Below the pieces are notes generated by a model. That model had not been told where the DNA came from. It made no database searches and saw only the letters and a program-made list of their open reading frames with translations. Below, in pieces: positions 44,967-56,700 of a stretch of DNA of 64,000 nucleotides. A program made the position numbers and the translations under genes. The number at the start of each line of letters is the position of its first letter. The first letter of the stretch is position 1. The DNA is taken from assembly GCA_905221605.1 (NCBI GenBank), contig CAJNDS010002397.1, positions 126,001-190,000 of the forward strand. The letters run 5' to 3'. This DNA comes from Symbiodinium natans. Lineage: Eukaryota > Sar > Dinophyceae > Suessiales > Symbiodiniaceae.

Positions 44967-46093
44967 GCACTGCCCTGTGGCTTCGGCTGCCCTTGACAAT
45001 GGCTCTCACATCGCTTCCTGTACAAGGCTTGGCCTGGCCATGCAACCCAACGTAAACTCGACGTAAACCTGGACATCTCCTGCTACTGGAGACGCTTGTG
45101 CAATGCTTCGTACTTCGTGCTTCTGAGCTACCGCAAGGTGCACTGTTGCGGCCGCTTGCCAGTAAATCTTCAGTTTGAGCGATAATTGTGGCGGTGCTTG
45201 CCGCCAAAGTTGGGGGAGGCATCCATGTCAGAAAGCATCGGCAGGCAGCGAAACATGAAAGCGAATGGATCAGGAGTCTTGCAAGCTAGTGCAGACACGA
45301 TTACAAGCGAGAAGCTTGTTTGGACGCGGGGGTTTGCCGTCCCAACGAAAAAGCAAGTTTGCATCATCGTTGTTCTCCTCGGCAATATGGGCACGATCAG
45401 GTGTTATACCCACATTGAAAGGCGTCTGGCAACAGCGTTGTGTCAAGTTGCGTTTTCGCTCAAAAGACGACGCAAAGGCCGACGACGTCGAGCAAATTAG
45501 GAGGGAATGTGGAGCCGAAGGCTTCCCCCTCCTGCCCTTCAACGTAACACTGCCTAACAATACTTTCAACGCAACAGTGCTTTCAACGGAACAGTCGCAG
45601 CTTCCCATTGCCCAGAAATAGACTTGAACCGAGAAGAAGAAGGAAAGAAGACACAAAAGGCCTAGTTCAGTTTCCCTCAGTTTTCACAGTCAAGATTCGT
45701 CAGTGAGCTGTCGCCGCAATCAGCAGGATGTCATAACACTATGATGGTCAAATCGCCTTTCCTTTTTCGGATGCCAGGCCTCACTCAAAGAGCCTGGCCG
45801 AGAGAAACCCTCTTCCACTTCGCCTGTATCTCCGGCACGGGAGGACTTTGATTGGGCCGGGCACAAGATAAGAATTGTGTGCTGTCTCGGCTTGGATTTG
45901 CGGCAAGTAAGGGTGATGGGCAAACACTGCCTCTGCTTCCTAAGGCGCCCATTGATGTAATCAAGAATGTTAAAAGCTGTTGCAGCTTTTGCTATGACAG
46001 CTTGACCCACTGGGGCATGCCAAAGGACTAAGTTTTCAAGTAGCTGTTAGCTTCTCATGTGTTCCAAATCCTCGATCTTTCATGTAGACGCAG

Positions 46094-46318
46094 GATCAGG
46101 AGTCCTATCTTGACAGCCTGATTGCCGATTGTACGGACAAGTACGCAGCTCAGCATTGCCTGTGTGCAAAACCAGAAAGTTTTCCATATTTTGAATTCAG
46201 ACACACTCGAATGGATCTAGTGGGGGTGCTTCTGTCAGGCGACCTGATGTTGCGGCACCTGCCCAGTCCTCGGGCGCTAGACGGTTACTGCAGCGCTGTC
46301 CGCAATGGCAAAGCAATG
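46094..46318 (+). CDS. Internal exon of an unknown protein
   Basis: After a good acceptor (GACGCAG|GATCAG) a 75-codon frame runs to a plausible donor (CAATG|GTAAAA). It contains DQESYLDSLIADCTDKYAAQ, SFPYFEFRHTRMDLVGVLLS and LMLRHLPSPRALDGYC. The composition and clean splice-like borders suggest a real exon. I do not recognise the family and cannot place neighbouring exons. Confidence 0.5.
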
Positions 46319-47336
46319 GTAAAACATGCTTAAGCTCAATACCGTCACAGAATGTGGAATCTGGATCGAAGGCTCACGCACGAGACATGCCAAAGCGCCC
46401 GTCTTCCCGTGCTGTGCTTGGATTCAGGGTTCAGGTTCTTCACCCACAACTTTTCAAGATTTGCCTTTGCTCTGCAGGTGCTGACTCGCGGCCCAAAGGC
46501 AGCGATGGCGAGCGCCGAGCGCGCAATGTGGAGGAGACTGTGCTGGGCTTGGGGTTACGGTTGTGATGCGGCTTTTTCCAGCCTTGCATATTTCTGTTAT
46601 TTGGCCGGATTCTGCAGAGGAGATGCCCCGTGAACGCCCGGAGGCCTCTGCTGCGATTTGCTGGGCAGGTAATCCCATAGCGCGGATGGTGGAGATTGTC
46701 CATGAAAAGTCAGAAGGGTCGAGCGGCCCATTGTGAAACAGCTCAGTAGACTTCTGGCAAATCGGCCACGTACCGGGCCCTATCCACTTCCAAGCTACCC
46801 GCGGAGGCTCCAAGTGGTGGCTCTGGCCTTAGAGCCTTAGAAGTAGCTCTGGTCTCGATCCGAACCTACCATTTGGATACCCAACGATAAGTGCTCTTCG
46901 GGCTTGTGGGACGATGCTGAGGCCCGTCTCCGGAGCGTGAGCGTGAGCGACGTTCAAGGCTGCTGCACTCTAACGTTCAATGTCTCTGTAGTAGTTTGCT
47001 TTGCAATGCTTGATGTGGATCATGCATTACAGCACATCCGATCTAATTCAGCACCACAGCATCACGACGCTTGTAGCCCTCCTAGCCCTCTCGACACTTG
47101 CTTGGAGAAAATGGAAAAGGCAAAGCCAAAGCTCATGTAGCCCTGACATCAACCACGTGGCATGAGGCGAGGTGAGGAGCGGGAGAAGAAGGCCAGAGTT
47201 CTTCTGGTAGTGGTCTGTGCTGTAAGGTTGAAGGTCAACAAGCCACCGTGCGTGGTCGTGTTGCACGAGCTGACCCAGCGTAATATGAAATTCCACATGT
47301 GCAACTGGCTCGCTGGTGTGACTCGAGGAGAAGAAG

Positions 47337-47372
47337 GAACGCAGTGAACGCAGTGAACGCAGTGAACGCAGT
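47337..47372 (+). repeat. 9-bp tandem repeat GAACGCAGT
   Basis: Four perfect copies. Same length and similar sequence to the GAACAGCGC unit of the large array at 21.8-22.7 kb. Confidence 0.9.
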
Positions 47373-48778
47373 GCTCGAACCCCAACAGCGACAGTGTGCG
47401 AGCCGTGCGAGCAACCTTGAGCAGGGGAAGTATGGAGCAGGACATCAAAGATGTTTTGCACAACCTTTGGCGGGTTCTTGCATCATACAGCGCTGCCGGT
47501 GTTGGCTCATTTCATAGGCGTTCTGGGTGTCGCCACTTGTGCCATTCCTTGGTTCCGCTGGTCATCGACCTTGCAGGTTGGCAACCTCTTTGGTTTGCCA
47601 TGAAATTGCAGGGACAGGTCGCAGAAGTAATCAGACTTGCTGAACATGTTGCTGAACTGCTGAGTCTGCCTAGCTCTCAACCTTCATGCGTTTTGTGCCT
47701 GCATGAAGGGCCATGGCGATGCTCCTGTCGAGAGCCTTGCGCTCGGGGCACTTGAGCTCTTACTCGGCGTGCCTTGGCTTTTTCTCGAGCAAAGGCAAGA
47801 ACGTAGGCGACTCCACGTAGATAAGTCGTGTGTCGTGCCTTGCTGCTGCTTTCATCAATAAGTCTAAGTTTTCCGAGGGTTGGAAAGTTCTCGCACTTCT
47901 CGCTGCGCCAACGTTACACGCAGATGCTGAAGGCGCAAACGGTGCAGCCCCCAGTTGGCAGAAGACAAGCGTGGAGGGCAGGCTAGAAACTACAGTGCGC
48001 AGGCAAGAGGAGTGTGCATTTCTTCCCCCTCACGTGGTTGCAAAGGATCCCGCGCTCGCAGACTTCTTCTTTGAGAATTACCTCCGAGCATTCTTCGCCG
48101 ACCCGCCTTCTTACAACTACTGGCAGAGAGCCCAATTTTGCTGTGATATCCTCTGCTGCACTGCTTGCAGCTTGCCGCACTGAGTTGCTTGCTGAGGTTC
48201 ATCAGCATTGCAGCCTTCGGTGCCTGTGTTGGCATCCTAACACGCAACTTCTTCTTCAACCCGGATGCTCCACACTCAGCTCCTTCACAGTCCTATGTTT
48301 TTTGCATGTTGCCTTGCCTGCTTCCTGCCTCAATGAGGTCATGTTCCGCTATCAGGAGAAGCGAAAACCTTTGCCTGACCGCCACAGGCACCGTCTTGAG
48401 ATGGTCCTGTGCATGCACGGTTCATACCAGGTATAGCGTAGTTTTAGCCCACGTGGTTGTTAGCGGCCCTGCGTATAACCCTAGTTTCGGCACTTCTTGA
48501 TGACTTCTTGCGGTTTTCTTGTTGCGGGGTGGGAGGGGGATAAGAACGTCATTCATATTGCGTCCATGCTCAAAACGCTGGTATTTACAGCGTTTGCGCC
48601 TCTTCGTACAACATACTACACAAGGACGTGGAACAAGAAAATTTGTCACAAGCGTCCATGCCTTTCGCGACCAAAACCGTGCTTTCCGTGCTTAACGTCT
48701 CTGGGCAACCCCAAAGCCCTAAACTTGAACCGCTGCAAGCCCGTTGCACCCGGAACACTCCAGCCCCCAAAAGAACGT

Positions 48779-49050
48779 GCGAAATGCTGGCGGGTGTGGC
48801 ACTTTTCAACATAAGACCACATTGCAGTTACCCCGTTCCACCCTGAACGCTCACAAAACACAAAACCCGAAAACGTGCAGAGATCGCAGAAACATATCCC
48901 CAAAATGCACACTGCGAAATGCTGAAAACACTGCCAGGCATGGTACTTTTCAGCAACACACCACCTTACAGTCACTCCAAGTCCTGAAAAACAAATGCTG
49001 CCAAAAAGCCCCTTTGAATGTGCGAACGCTGCCCTGCGTGGGTTAACACT
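48779..49050 (+). repeat. Three degenerate ~110-130-bp tandem units
   Basis: Cores GCGAAATGCTGGCGGGTGTGG (48779), GCGAAATGCTG...GCCAGGCATGG (48911) and GCGAACGCTGCCCTGCGTGG (49021), the first two followed by ACTTTTCA and a CACCAC/ACCACA word. Confidence 0.55.
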
Positions 49051-51010
49051 ACATTTCCTGGTGCAGACGGTCCAGGGCCGCTAACTGCCGCGAGGAAGTC
49101 TCAAAGATCTCCATCTCTTGTGTTGAGCGTGGAAGTGGATGACGTGACTCCTGGCAGCGCACGATTTTGCCCAACCCCAGAGCCCGAAGGGACTTGCTAT
49201 GGCCTGCTTTCGGAAACAATCAGCCAAATCAGCCACAAGGAGACAAGGCCCGGCCAAACTTTTGGGGATGTCGCCAGGCCAGACAATGGTTGTGCTGGAA
49301 GTGCGGGTGCTACCAGCCTGGTGGCTAGACCAATCCAGCCTACGACAAAAACTCGCTGGATCTGCGGTGCCGTGCGAAAGGATCATGAAATCATAAATGC
49401 TTTCATTTCCGTGCTTGAAAGTGTGGTCAGATGTCGGACAAAGATGGACAAAGTAAAAGCCCCGTTGTTTCTCGCGTATTTGTTGGACCAGTCCTGGCGT
49501 GTTTGGGCCGACTTTGTCTTTGGGTGGCTCGTGCGTACTCTGCAATCAATCTATCTGGACAATCTGGACAGGCAGTGGACGTACTCTCTTCCCTTCTTCA
49601 ACCACCGCCTGCGAGCCTGCCTCAGTGGAGCGCTGCAACATGCTGCAACTGTTCAATGTATTTCAATGTTTTCACTTATGGCATGTTGGCCTCATTGAGC
49701 TGTCGATGGCTAGTCATTCGTGCGTAGCAGCTGGAGGCATGATGCCGTGCCAAGCGCCGTTTTTTTAACAGAGTGACTCTTTCATGGGATCTGAGGCAAC
49801 ATGTGCTGCAAGTACAAGCCGGCGACCCAGAAGTCTCAACGGTTGAGCGTTGTGTTCTGCGACAAAGCCATACGTATTCCGAATGCTGTTTCAGAGAGTA
49901 GCCCTGTTGGACGTTTGTCAGGGCCTGCATGATTGACAATGAGCCGGACTGGGCTGATGACCACCCCCTGGGCTACCGCCCAAACCGAAAGCAGTGCCAC
50001 AGGACAGGCGCTTTACTTTCGCGGAAGCGTTTTGCAAGCAGGCATGTTAAGCACTCAAAGCGCGTTTGAGTGAATTATCTTACAAAGGGGGATGTCCGTC
50101 TGAAGGATAGGACCAACCTCGTCCGGTCGGTGGACCCCGTATGAGCTGCTTATGCTGCTTTCGGGGAATTCAAGCGAGCCGCCTCGGCCGGGGCCCGTGG
50201 CCTCGGCCAAAACGAGGCAAGGCCGCCACCCCCAGCCACGGCCGTCGCGCGGTCCAACCCCAAACGTTCCCTGGTATTGACGCACCGTCCGCTCCCGGAT
50301 GCCAGCTAGGAAGGGGTGAAAGGGTTGCAAACGTGACCTGAAGAGGGATGAGAGGTGGGGTACCGGCTTTATGCTGCCCAGACTCCCACGGCCAAAGGCC
50401 TCGGCGGATTCCTCGGAAGGGTCGGGAAGGGATGCGATGCGATGAAACTCAGTTCTGCTGTGGTAAGACAGGCGCCCGTACATGTGGATCCTCACCATCC
50501 CTCGCTACACCATTGAGGACTCGGGATACCAAACAGACACTGTGCAAGTAGCAAGTTGCCGTGAATGCCGCGAATGAATTTGTATCAAAGCCCGTTGACA
50601 ATGGTGGGGGCAGGTTTTCAGGGTCTAAGGGGCCCCTAAAGCGCTGGGGTCGACATCGCCTCCTTGCAGCCTTAGACAGGAAAACCCCATGATGCTCATG
50701 ATGCGCATTGCAGTGGCCAAATGCCTGCAATGCACACCTCGATGTTCCATTGCCAGAGCCAGAGCCCGTGGACTGGGGACAGTGAGCATGAACGCATTCC
50801 ACTGCCTGAGAGCTGGGCTTCAGGCTCAAGCCCCAAAGTTTAGACTCTAGATTTGCAGGCCCCAGGCCCCAAGCTGAAAACTCTGTCAGGCAAGTAACGT
50901 CCTCGACAAACGCAGGGAATGCAGGTGTAGCGGTTCCAAACATTTTGCCGCCCGAGCGATTCTGCTGCGCTTCTTTGCTGCTTCCCAGTTTGGTGACGGT
51001 GTAGGATCCG

Positions 51011-51228
51011 TTGTACACCTCCGTGACCCATGAGAACATGAACCGCATCTACGAGGAGCACGTCTCTTCCAGCAAGTTCTGCACGATGGAATTGGGGCTT
51101 AAGCACGGTTCTGGACATGGTGCTGTCAAATGACACCAGACTTTGTTAAGAGAAGATGTTGCTGATGTGCTGCCTCGGATCTGCAGGAAGTGGGTTACAC
51201 CAAGCCGGCCAAGACCGAGGAGGAGTGA
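51011..51228 (+). CDS. Candidate 3' end of an unknown gene
   Basis: Two plus-strand pieces: a frame near 51011-51112 reading YTSVTHENMNRIYEEHVSSS, and a clean terminal exon 51187-51228 after GATCTGCAG|G reading EVGYTKPAKTEEE then TGA. A minus-strand ORF overlaps the first piece, so the call is tentative. Family unknown. Confidence 0.35.
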
Positions 51229-53748
51229 ATGGTGCTACTAGCTCTGACAGGCCGACATGAAGCAACAGCCGTCACCGAGGAAGGACTTCACATCAAGCTT
51301 TGATTCGCAATTCCCCCGCTTCGTGCTTCTTCTGGCTGGAAGTGTCCTGTATTTCCGAAAAGTCAAACCTTGCCTTCAAGAAATCGTCACTGCAGGTACA
51401 CAACAGAACACATCAGACTATAGAACTGTATAGAACTGTGATGTTCTGTGCAGGCAGCTTGCAATGACGCCTCGCAGCCTGGTCGCTGCCATTCTGAGCT
51501 TGCGCGCTATGCAAAAGCTCGACTGACTAAACCTTGGGCTAGTTTACCACTTCACATATCCTGCTTCTGCTTGCAGCTCGTAGCAGCACAGTGTGACAGC
51601 ATAGTCTTTGTGATAACAGTTGACCATGTTCTCACACCTGCGCCAGTGCCCCGGCCATCATTCATAGGTATCGTAACAGGCATGTCGATCATAGGTACCT
51701 TCATAGGAAGTTCGCTGGCACGTTTGGTTTGGGCCTGGTCTTCCAGCAAATTATTTGGCGCGGTTTTTGCACATCGGGTATCATGCTTTGAAGGAAAAGC
51801 GCTCGGGGTTTTGACACCGGCTGCAACGAGAGGGGACCCAAAATCTCCGAGAGTGCCAACTCAGCCACAAAGATGAGGCTCGCGAGCCCCGACCGCCTGA
51901 GGGGCCTCCCGCAGAGGCTTCTATGTGTGTGTTTGTGTGTGTGTTTGTGTTTGTGTTTGTGTTTGTGTCTTTTTTCATCCGAGTTTTGTTCCACCGAGTG
52001 GGGAGCTTTCAGCTTTCTTTCGCTTTGGAGTTGACGGAGGAAGCGGCAGCGCCACGGGCACCCGCTCCGCCTCCGGAGAGGTCCGCCGATCACCTAAAGG
52101 AATTTCGGTTCTGTTCTTGAAATTCTGCGTGGAAGAGAAAGACTGCCTCTGTACCAGGGAGAAGAAGCCCCGGCGACCTCACAAGGAGGCTGCCTTGCGC
52201 GAGCGGATGTGCTTGGGGAAGTTAGAAGAGGGCCCCTTCGGCAGACATTCGCAGCGTTTAAGGCTTACAACATGTTACAACTTGCCGAACACGCTGCCAA
52301 AGGCGTCGGAGGCTGTAGAGGAGGCCAGCCAGCCACAGGCGCTGCTTTGTAGTAGCAGCTGCTTCACGTAGGCTGGAGCAGATGCACTAGGCACTCTTGA
52401 GATGATCTTCTCATTATGGCGATGGTTAGGGTAACCTGCACAGCTGTATCTACTTTGGGCAAGGCCCAGGCTCCAGTTTGTTGGACCATGCTATAGGCAC
52501 CGCCACCGGCACGGCCGACCAATGGCCGGAAAGCCAGGGCCCAGTCCAGTACTCGCAGTATCTTGCAGTGCTACTCGGGTAGTGCGGGTTGTGTAATGCT
52601 AGGAACACGACGTTGACCAAAGCATCGTTGTGCAACATACTGCAATGTCAGCACTCATCTAGCCACTGCAGGTAGAGGCACCCCATGTGGAGGAGGACAG
52701 GGTTTGCGGCACTTGAGATTTTGTGAAGATGTCTTGGACTTTTGCATTCGTACTGACCTATGTATGTTGAAATATGCTGACCTATGCAGTCCTTGCCTGC
52801 ATTGTTTGGGCCGGGCCCGAAGGGCTGGAGCAGAGGGAAGCCTTTCACAGCATCATCTGGCGCTTTGCGGTATACATCTGAGTCATAACCTGATGCATTT
52901 TACAGTTACATAGATATTATTCAAGAGCGCTACAGTCGGACCAAGTTGCTCTGTAAAATGCGCGAGAGTGGCAACGAAATGCACTCTAAAGCTGACAATA
53001 AGCTGACGGAAAGAGAGATGCACAATGAGAGTCAGACAAGGGCATGTTAAACTCCCAAAGGCAGGAAAAGTAGCGTTAAGACGAAGGATGAAGGTCGTGG
53101 TGAGTGTTCTTCAATATAGGCGTCCTTATGCATATTGGTAACTGTATGAGGTGCCCTTTTGGGGATACTTGCAGTAGCCCCACCTCATGTGAGCAGTCTT
53201 GCTATGAGCAGTTCCGCGGGCAGGTTTGTAAGCTCTGATTGTTGCCACTGTGTGGCTTCATATCTTCACATCCGCCCTGTATGTGTTGTGTGAGGAGATT
53301 GAGGTTCACGCCCCAGCGCCACCTGCGCCAAAGCCTGCGGAGGCAGTGACGCTGTCAACCATGCGCCAAGGGAATGTCGGTGACAGCGTGACAGCTAGCG
53401 GCTCGCGCTGATGCAACGAGTCGCCCTAAACCGCCCTAAACCTGACCTTTGGCTTGGACCTTGTTAAGCCATCGTCTCTCGAAGCCTTCCTCGTTCAGTC
53501 TTTGCACTTGCTCGCACCTGCTCACATGTACCTACCGTGCGCAAGCTTGGCTCAAAGTGCTGGCCTAGCTCGCCATGCAATAGGCACTGGTGAGTTCTTT
53601 TTTCCCTGCTATCAGCTTGAGTTGTCCCTTCGCCTGGTCCTTGCTCCGAACAGCGTCTCAAGACACTCGGAGGAACATTAATTTTGATTATCATAGTTGT
53701 TGCCAGCAGTGTGTTGGATGGCGTTGCAAGCGACTGCTGCCATCAAGG
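51229..53748. other. Region upstream of the IFT38 gene
   Basis: No gene recognised. Contains a TGTGTTTG microsatellite (51921-51970) and weak plus-strand candidates (52140-52290). The promoter and any 5' UTR of the next gene lie at the right end, but no motif is identifiable; dinoflagellate genes usually lack a TATA box. Confidence 0.35.
51921..51970 (+). repeat. TGTGTTTG microsatellite
   Basis: Alternating GT with TTT interruptions for about 50 bp. Confidence 0.9.
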
Positions 53749-56700
53749 ATGTCGTTCCGCGAACTTCGGAACTTCTGTGAGATCATGAGATCACTCGGGT
53801 ATCACCGACTGGTCTCCATGGCAGCTTGGCGCGAGTTTGTCTGTAGTATGCTAGGATGTGTTGGGGCAGGGCCAGGGATTCCTTCGAGTCTCCTTTTCCG
53901 ACATTTTCGCTTGAACCGGGACATTGGATGCAACAGCCTCCCACCCCCCCCCCCCCAACTTGTAAAGCTAATCGCCTGCTGGGATCTGATTTAATTTCTC
54001 CATGCCGCGGGCAAACCTTGCCTCAGGACAACTTCCGTCACTTGGCCACCAAATGTTCGCCATCGTTCTTGCCGGATACCTTGTGCACAAGCCCTTGAAG
54101 CTTTTTCATAGCGTCTGCCTTGAAAGGAACTCCCAATTTCGAGCTCGTGGCTGACATTCTGGATTGGCTTCTGCACCGCTTCGAGCCCGGCTGCGCCATT
54201 CCGGATGACATCAGCCCGCCTGCTGGAATGATTGAAATGATGTGGTGGGGGGGGGGAGAATGGTGGTGGGAGCTGTGAGAGAAGCGGACGATTTCCGCCA
54301 TGGTCACGACTGAGGCACTGAAGCCGATAGGGTCTTGTTCATCAAGTCTGTGGTTGAGCATCTTGGTGCCAACATGTGGTCTCCATGAAAGATCAGCTCT
54401 CAGCCGCTTCATGCTCCTTCCATTTGCTGTGAGGAAGGTGGTGCTGAAGACCGGCCTCAAACTCAATCCCAAGAAGCTGTACGGGGCCGATGGCTACGCA
54501 GTCAAGGCCTCGACTAAAGGAACATTGCAGCCTTAAAAGGCGGTCAGATTCGCTCTTGGCCAGCAGCTGCTAGACAAGCAAACGAAATCCTGGAACTTAT
54601 GTCGTAGTGCTGACAGGAATTGCTCCGCCTGGCGCAGGTGTTGTACGAGGATGGGTCGGGCATAAAAACTCGCTTCTTGCTTCACGAACATGATTTAATT
54701 AGTTGTATTGTAGCCATCGTACCTCGAATGACTCTAGAATTGGTGGGGTCGACTTGGAAAAGCAAGAAGCGGAATCACGTCATGGCCACCTTCTCGATTT
54801 GTTTTTCTAGTCTCCCCAAGCAGCAGGTGTGGCTTTGAGAGCTTCAGGGTCCTGTCAGTCCTGTCTGATTCTCTGTCGCAAGGCGCAGCGATCCGTGTCG
54901 GAAGTCCCTGCAGAGGGCCGTGGCGAAGACTTCGCACTCAACTCAAAGCCGCTTGGCACAACTGAAATCACGGGAGCGATGATTTCAGGGTGACGCGACA
55001 CGGTGTCAGGCGACTGTCCTGCAGTTTATTGTTTCCAAGGCTAGCCGATCTCAAGAGCGACTTGGCTTGTGGGATTGCAAGTTTTCTGAAGTTGAGCCAG
55101 GATTTCACAAGGACTGATGCAGGCTCCGTGTTCTAGTGGAATCGTTTTTGGAAGTCATGAGCATCTAGCGGGCAGGCTGGTTGCACAGTACTTGCTTGCT
55201 GTCAGCTGCAAACTCAGGCACACGCTCGCTTTGCTCACAGATCGTTGAGAGCGGGGCGACTCTGTTTGAGCTGTTGCAGAAGGATCATGGCTGACTATTT
55301 TTGTTATTGCTCGGCAGGATGCGTGCTTGACTCTGTGTAACCACAAGTTGCATAGTCTTGGCGGCGTGAAGTCTAATCGCATTCACAGGTTCGGTTTCCC
55401 ACTTTGACTATCCTCCATGATACCATGACTCTGTTCGTACCTGCAGGAGCAAGAGGTCCGACAAGACCGAGAAAAAGCTTTGAGCTTCTTGGAAGGGATG
55501 TCTCGCAACCTGGGCGACTCGGCCATGGAGCATCGCAGAAATCAGATTTGCAGACGCTAACTGTGCCCAGCTGTGCGCCCGGCTGCGTGCTCTTTCACCA
55601 TGTCAAAGGCAGCAACACCGAGAACGAGATGGTAGAGCGTGCCGCTCCTGAGTTGCAAGGATTGCGCCGACAAAAAACTCAAGAGCAGCGCTCAGACTGG
55701 CAGAGTGCGGCCCTGACGCTGAGGTTTCGCAGCTGCTGGGCAGCCACGGGCAAAATCTCGAGCAGCTTAAGCAGATGTCCGATGAGCTCCAGCGGGACGA
55801 GAAGAGCCTGCATCCTCAGCAACGTTGAAAGGCAACCGTGGCTGTGTTTTTGATGCATGCAAAAAAGAGAGCAGCCTCAGGTTTGGAGCAGAAGATCAAG
55901 AAGAAGAAGCAGGACCAGAACACGCCGGGGGGTTGAACATTGCTGAATGAAACGCGCTTTTTCTGAGTGGCTCTCCGAATGACGTTTTGTACGACTCCCT
56001 CAGGGATGAACGACTCTTTGTAGGCTCTTTCTCTGTGTTTGTCGAAGGAGCTGGAGCGCTGCCGAAAGCGGCTGGGCTCCTTGGCTTCGGTGCGGCCTGC
56101 CTTCATGGACGAGCCGCTTGGAGCACCACTTAGAGGGGAGAAGCAACGGAGAGAGAGACAAAGGAGGTGTTCAGTGTTCAGCTCCAAAGTGGAGGAAGCG
56201 CCGAAGCCCACGATTTCTCGGACTCCCGCATGGCCAGGTACGAGACACTGGAGCAGGAGCTCGAGAGATATTACGAGCAGCACCTCAGCGACACGGGACT
56301 CGTCTGCTTCTTTTGCGTTTTTTTGCCGCCGCGAACTTTTGGTGGCTCTGGTGGGCAAGCTCGGTATGCAGAACACGTGACGCCAAGGTATGTGGGGCGC
56401 TTCCGAAATCTGGATTACCTGGAGCATGCTGCTTGGTCCAATTTTGCATTGCAGCTGTCAGAAGTGGTTAGGAGAGATCCAACTCTGTTCGTAGCTATGG
56501 CAGGAAATCGACATGCTGAACAAAGAGGCGTGGCAATCCACGCAAGAAGTCTGTCAGTCTGCGTTGTGGAGTACCAAGCCTCAGAACTTAGCATACTAAT
56601 CAGTGTCCTTGCCTTGTGCTTCATGGATGAGGAGCAGGAGCGCATGGAGGAGAACGACCGGGCTCTCAAGCGTGCCTTTGCTGTGGAAGAGTGTTGGGGG

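Larger units (their letters stand above)
41594..46093. other. Unassigned 4.5 kb with scattered weak candidate exons
   Basis: A protein-like stretch occurs at about 41940-42160 (GPMCASFGCWSCGWTQVTLE), others at 43641-43985 and 45410-45620 (WQQRCVKLRFRSKDDAKADD). None has a recognised domain. Both strands have comparable ORFs around 44425-45222, so no gene is called. Confidence 0.3.
46319..51010. other. Unassigned 4.7 kb with weak candidate exons
   Basis: Protein-like plus-strand stretches occur at 47420-47760 (MEQDIKDVLHNLWRVLA), 47960-48180 (DPALADFFFENYLRAFFADP) and 49018-49698, but an opposing ORF of similar quality covers 49081-49545. No domain is recognised, so no gene is called. Confidence 0.3.

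Noticed and set aside
44425-45222. Gene on either strand
   Set aside because: Comparable ORFs on both strands, no domain, and a 15-bp tandem repeat inside.
49081-49545. 154-codon minus-strand ORF
   Set aside because: Overlaps an equally long plus-strand ORF; neither has a recognisable motif.
50055-51048. Minus-strand ORFs of 147 and 199 codons
   Set aside because: Composition is irregular, with no motif, and they oppose the strand of the recognised genes.
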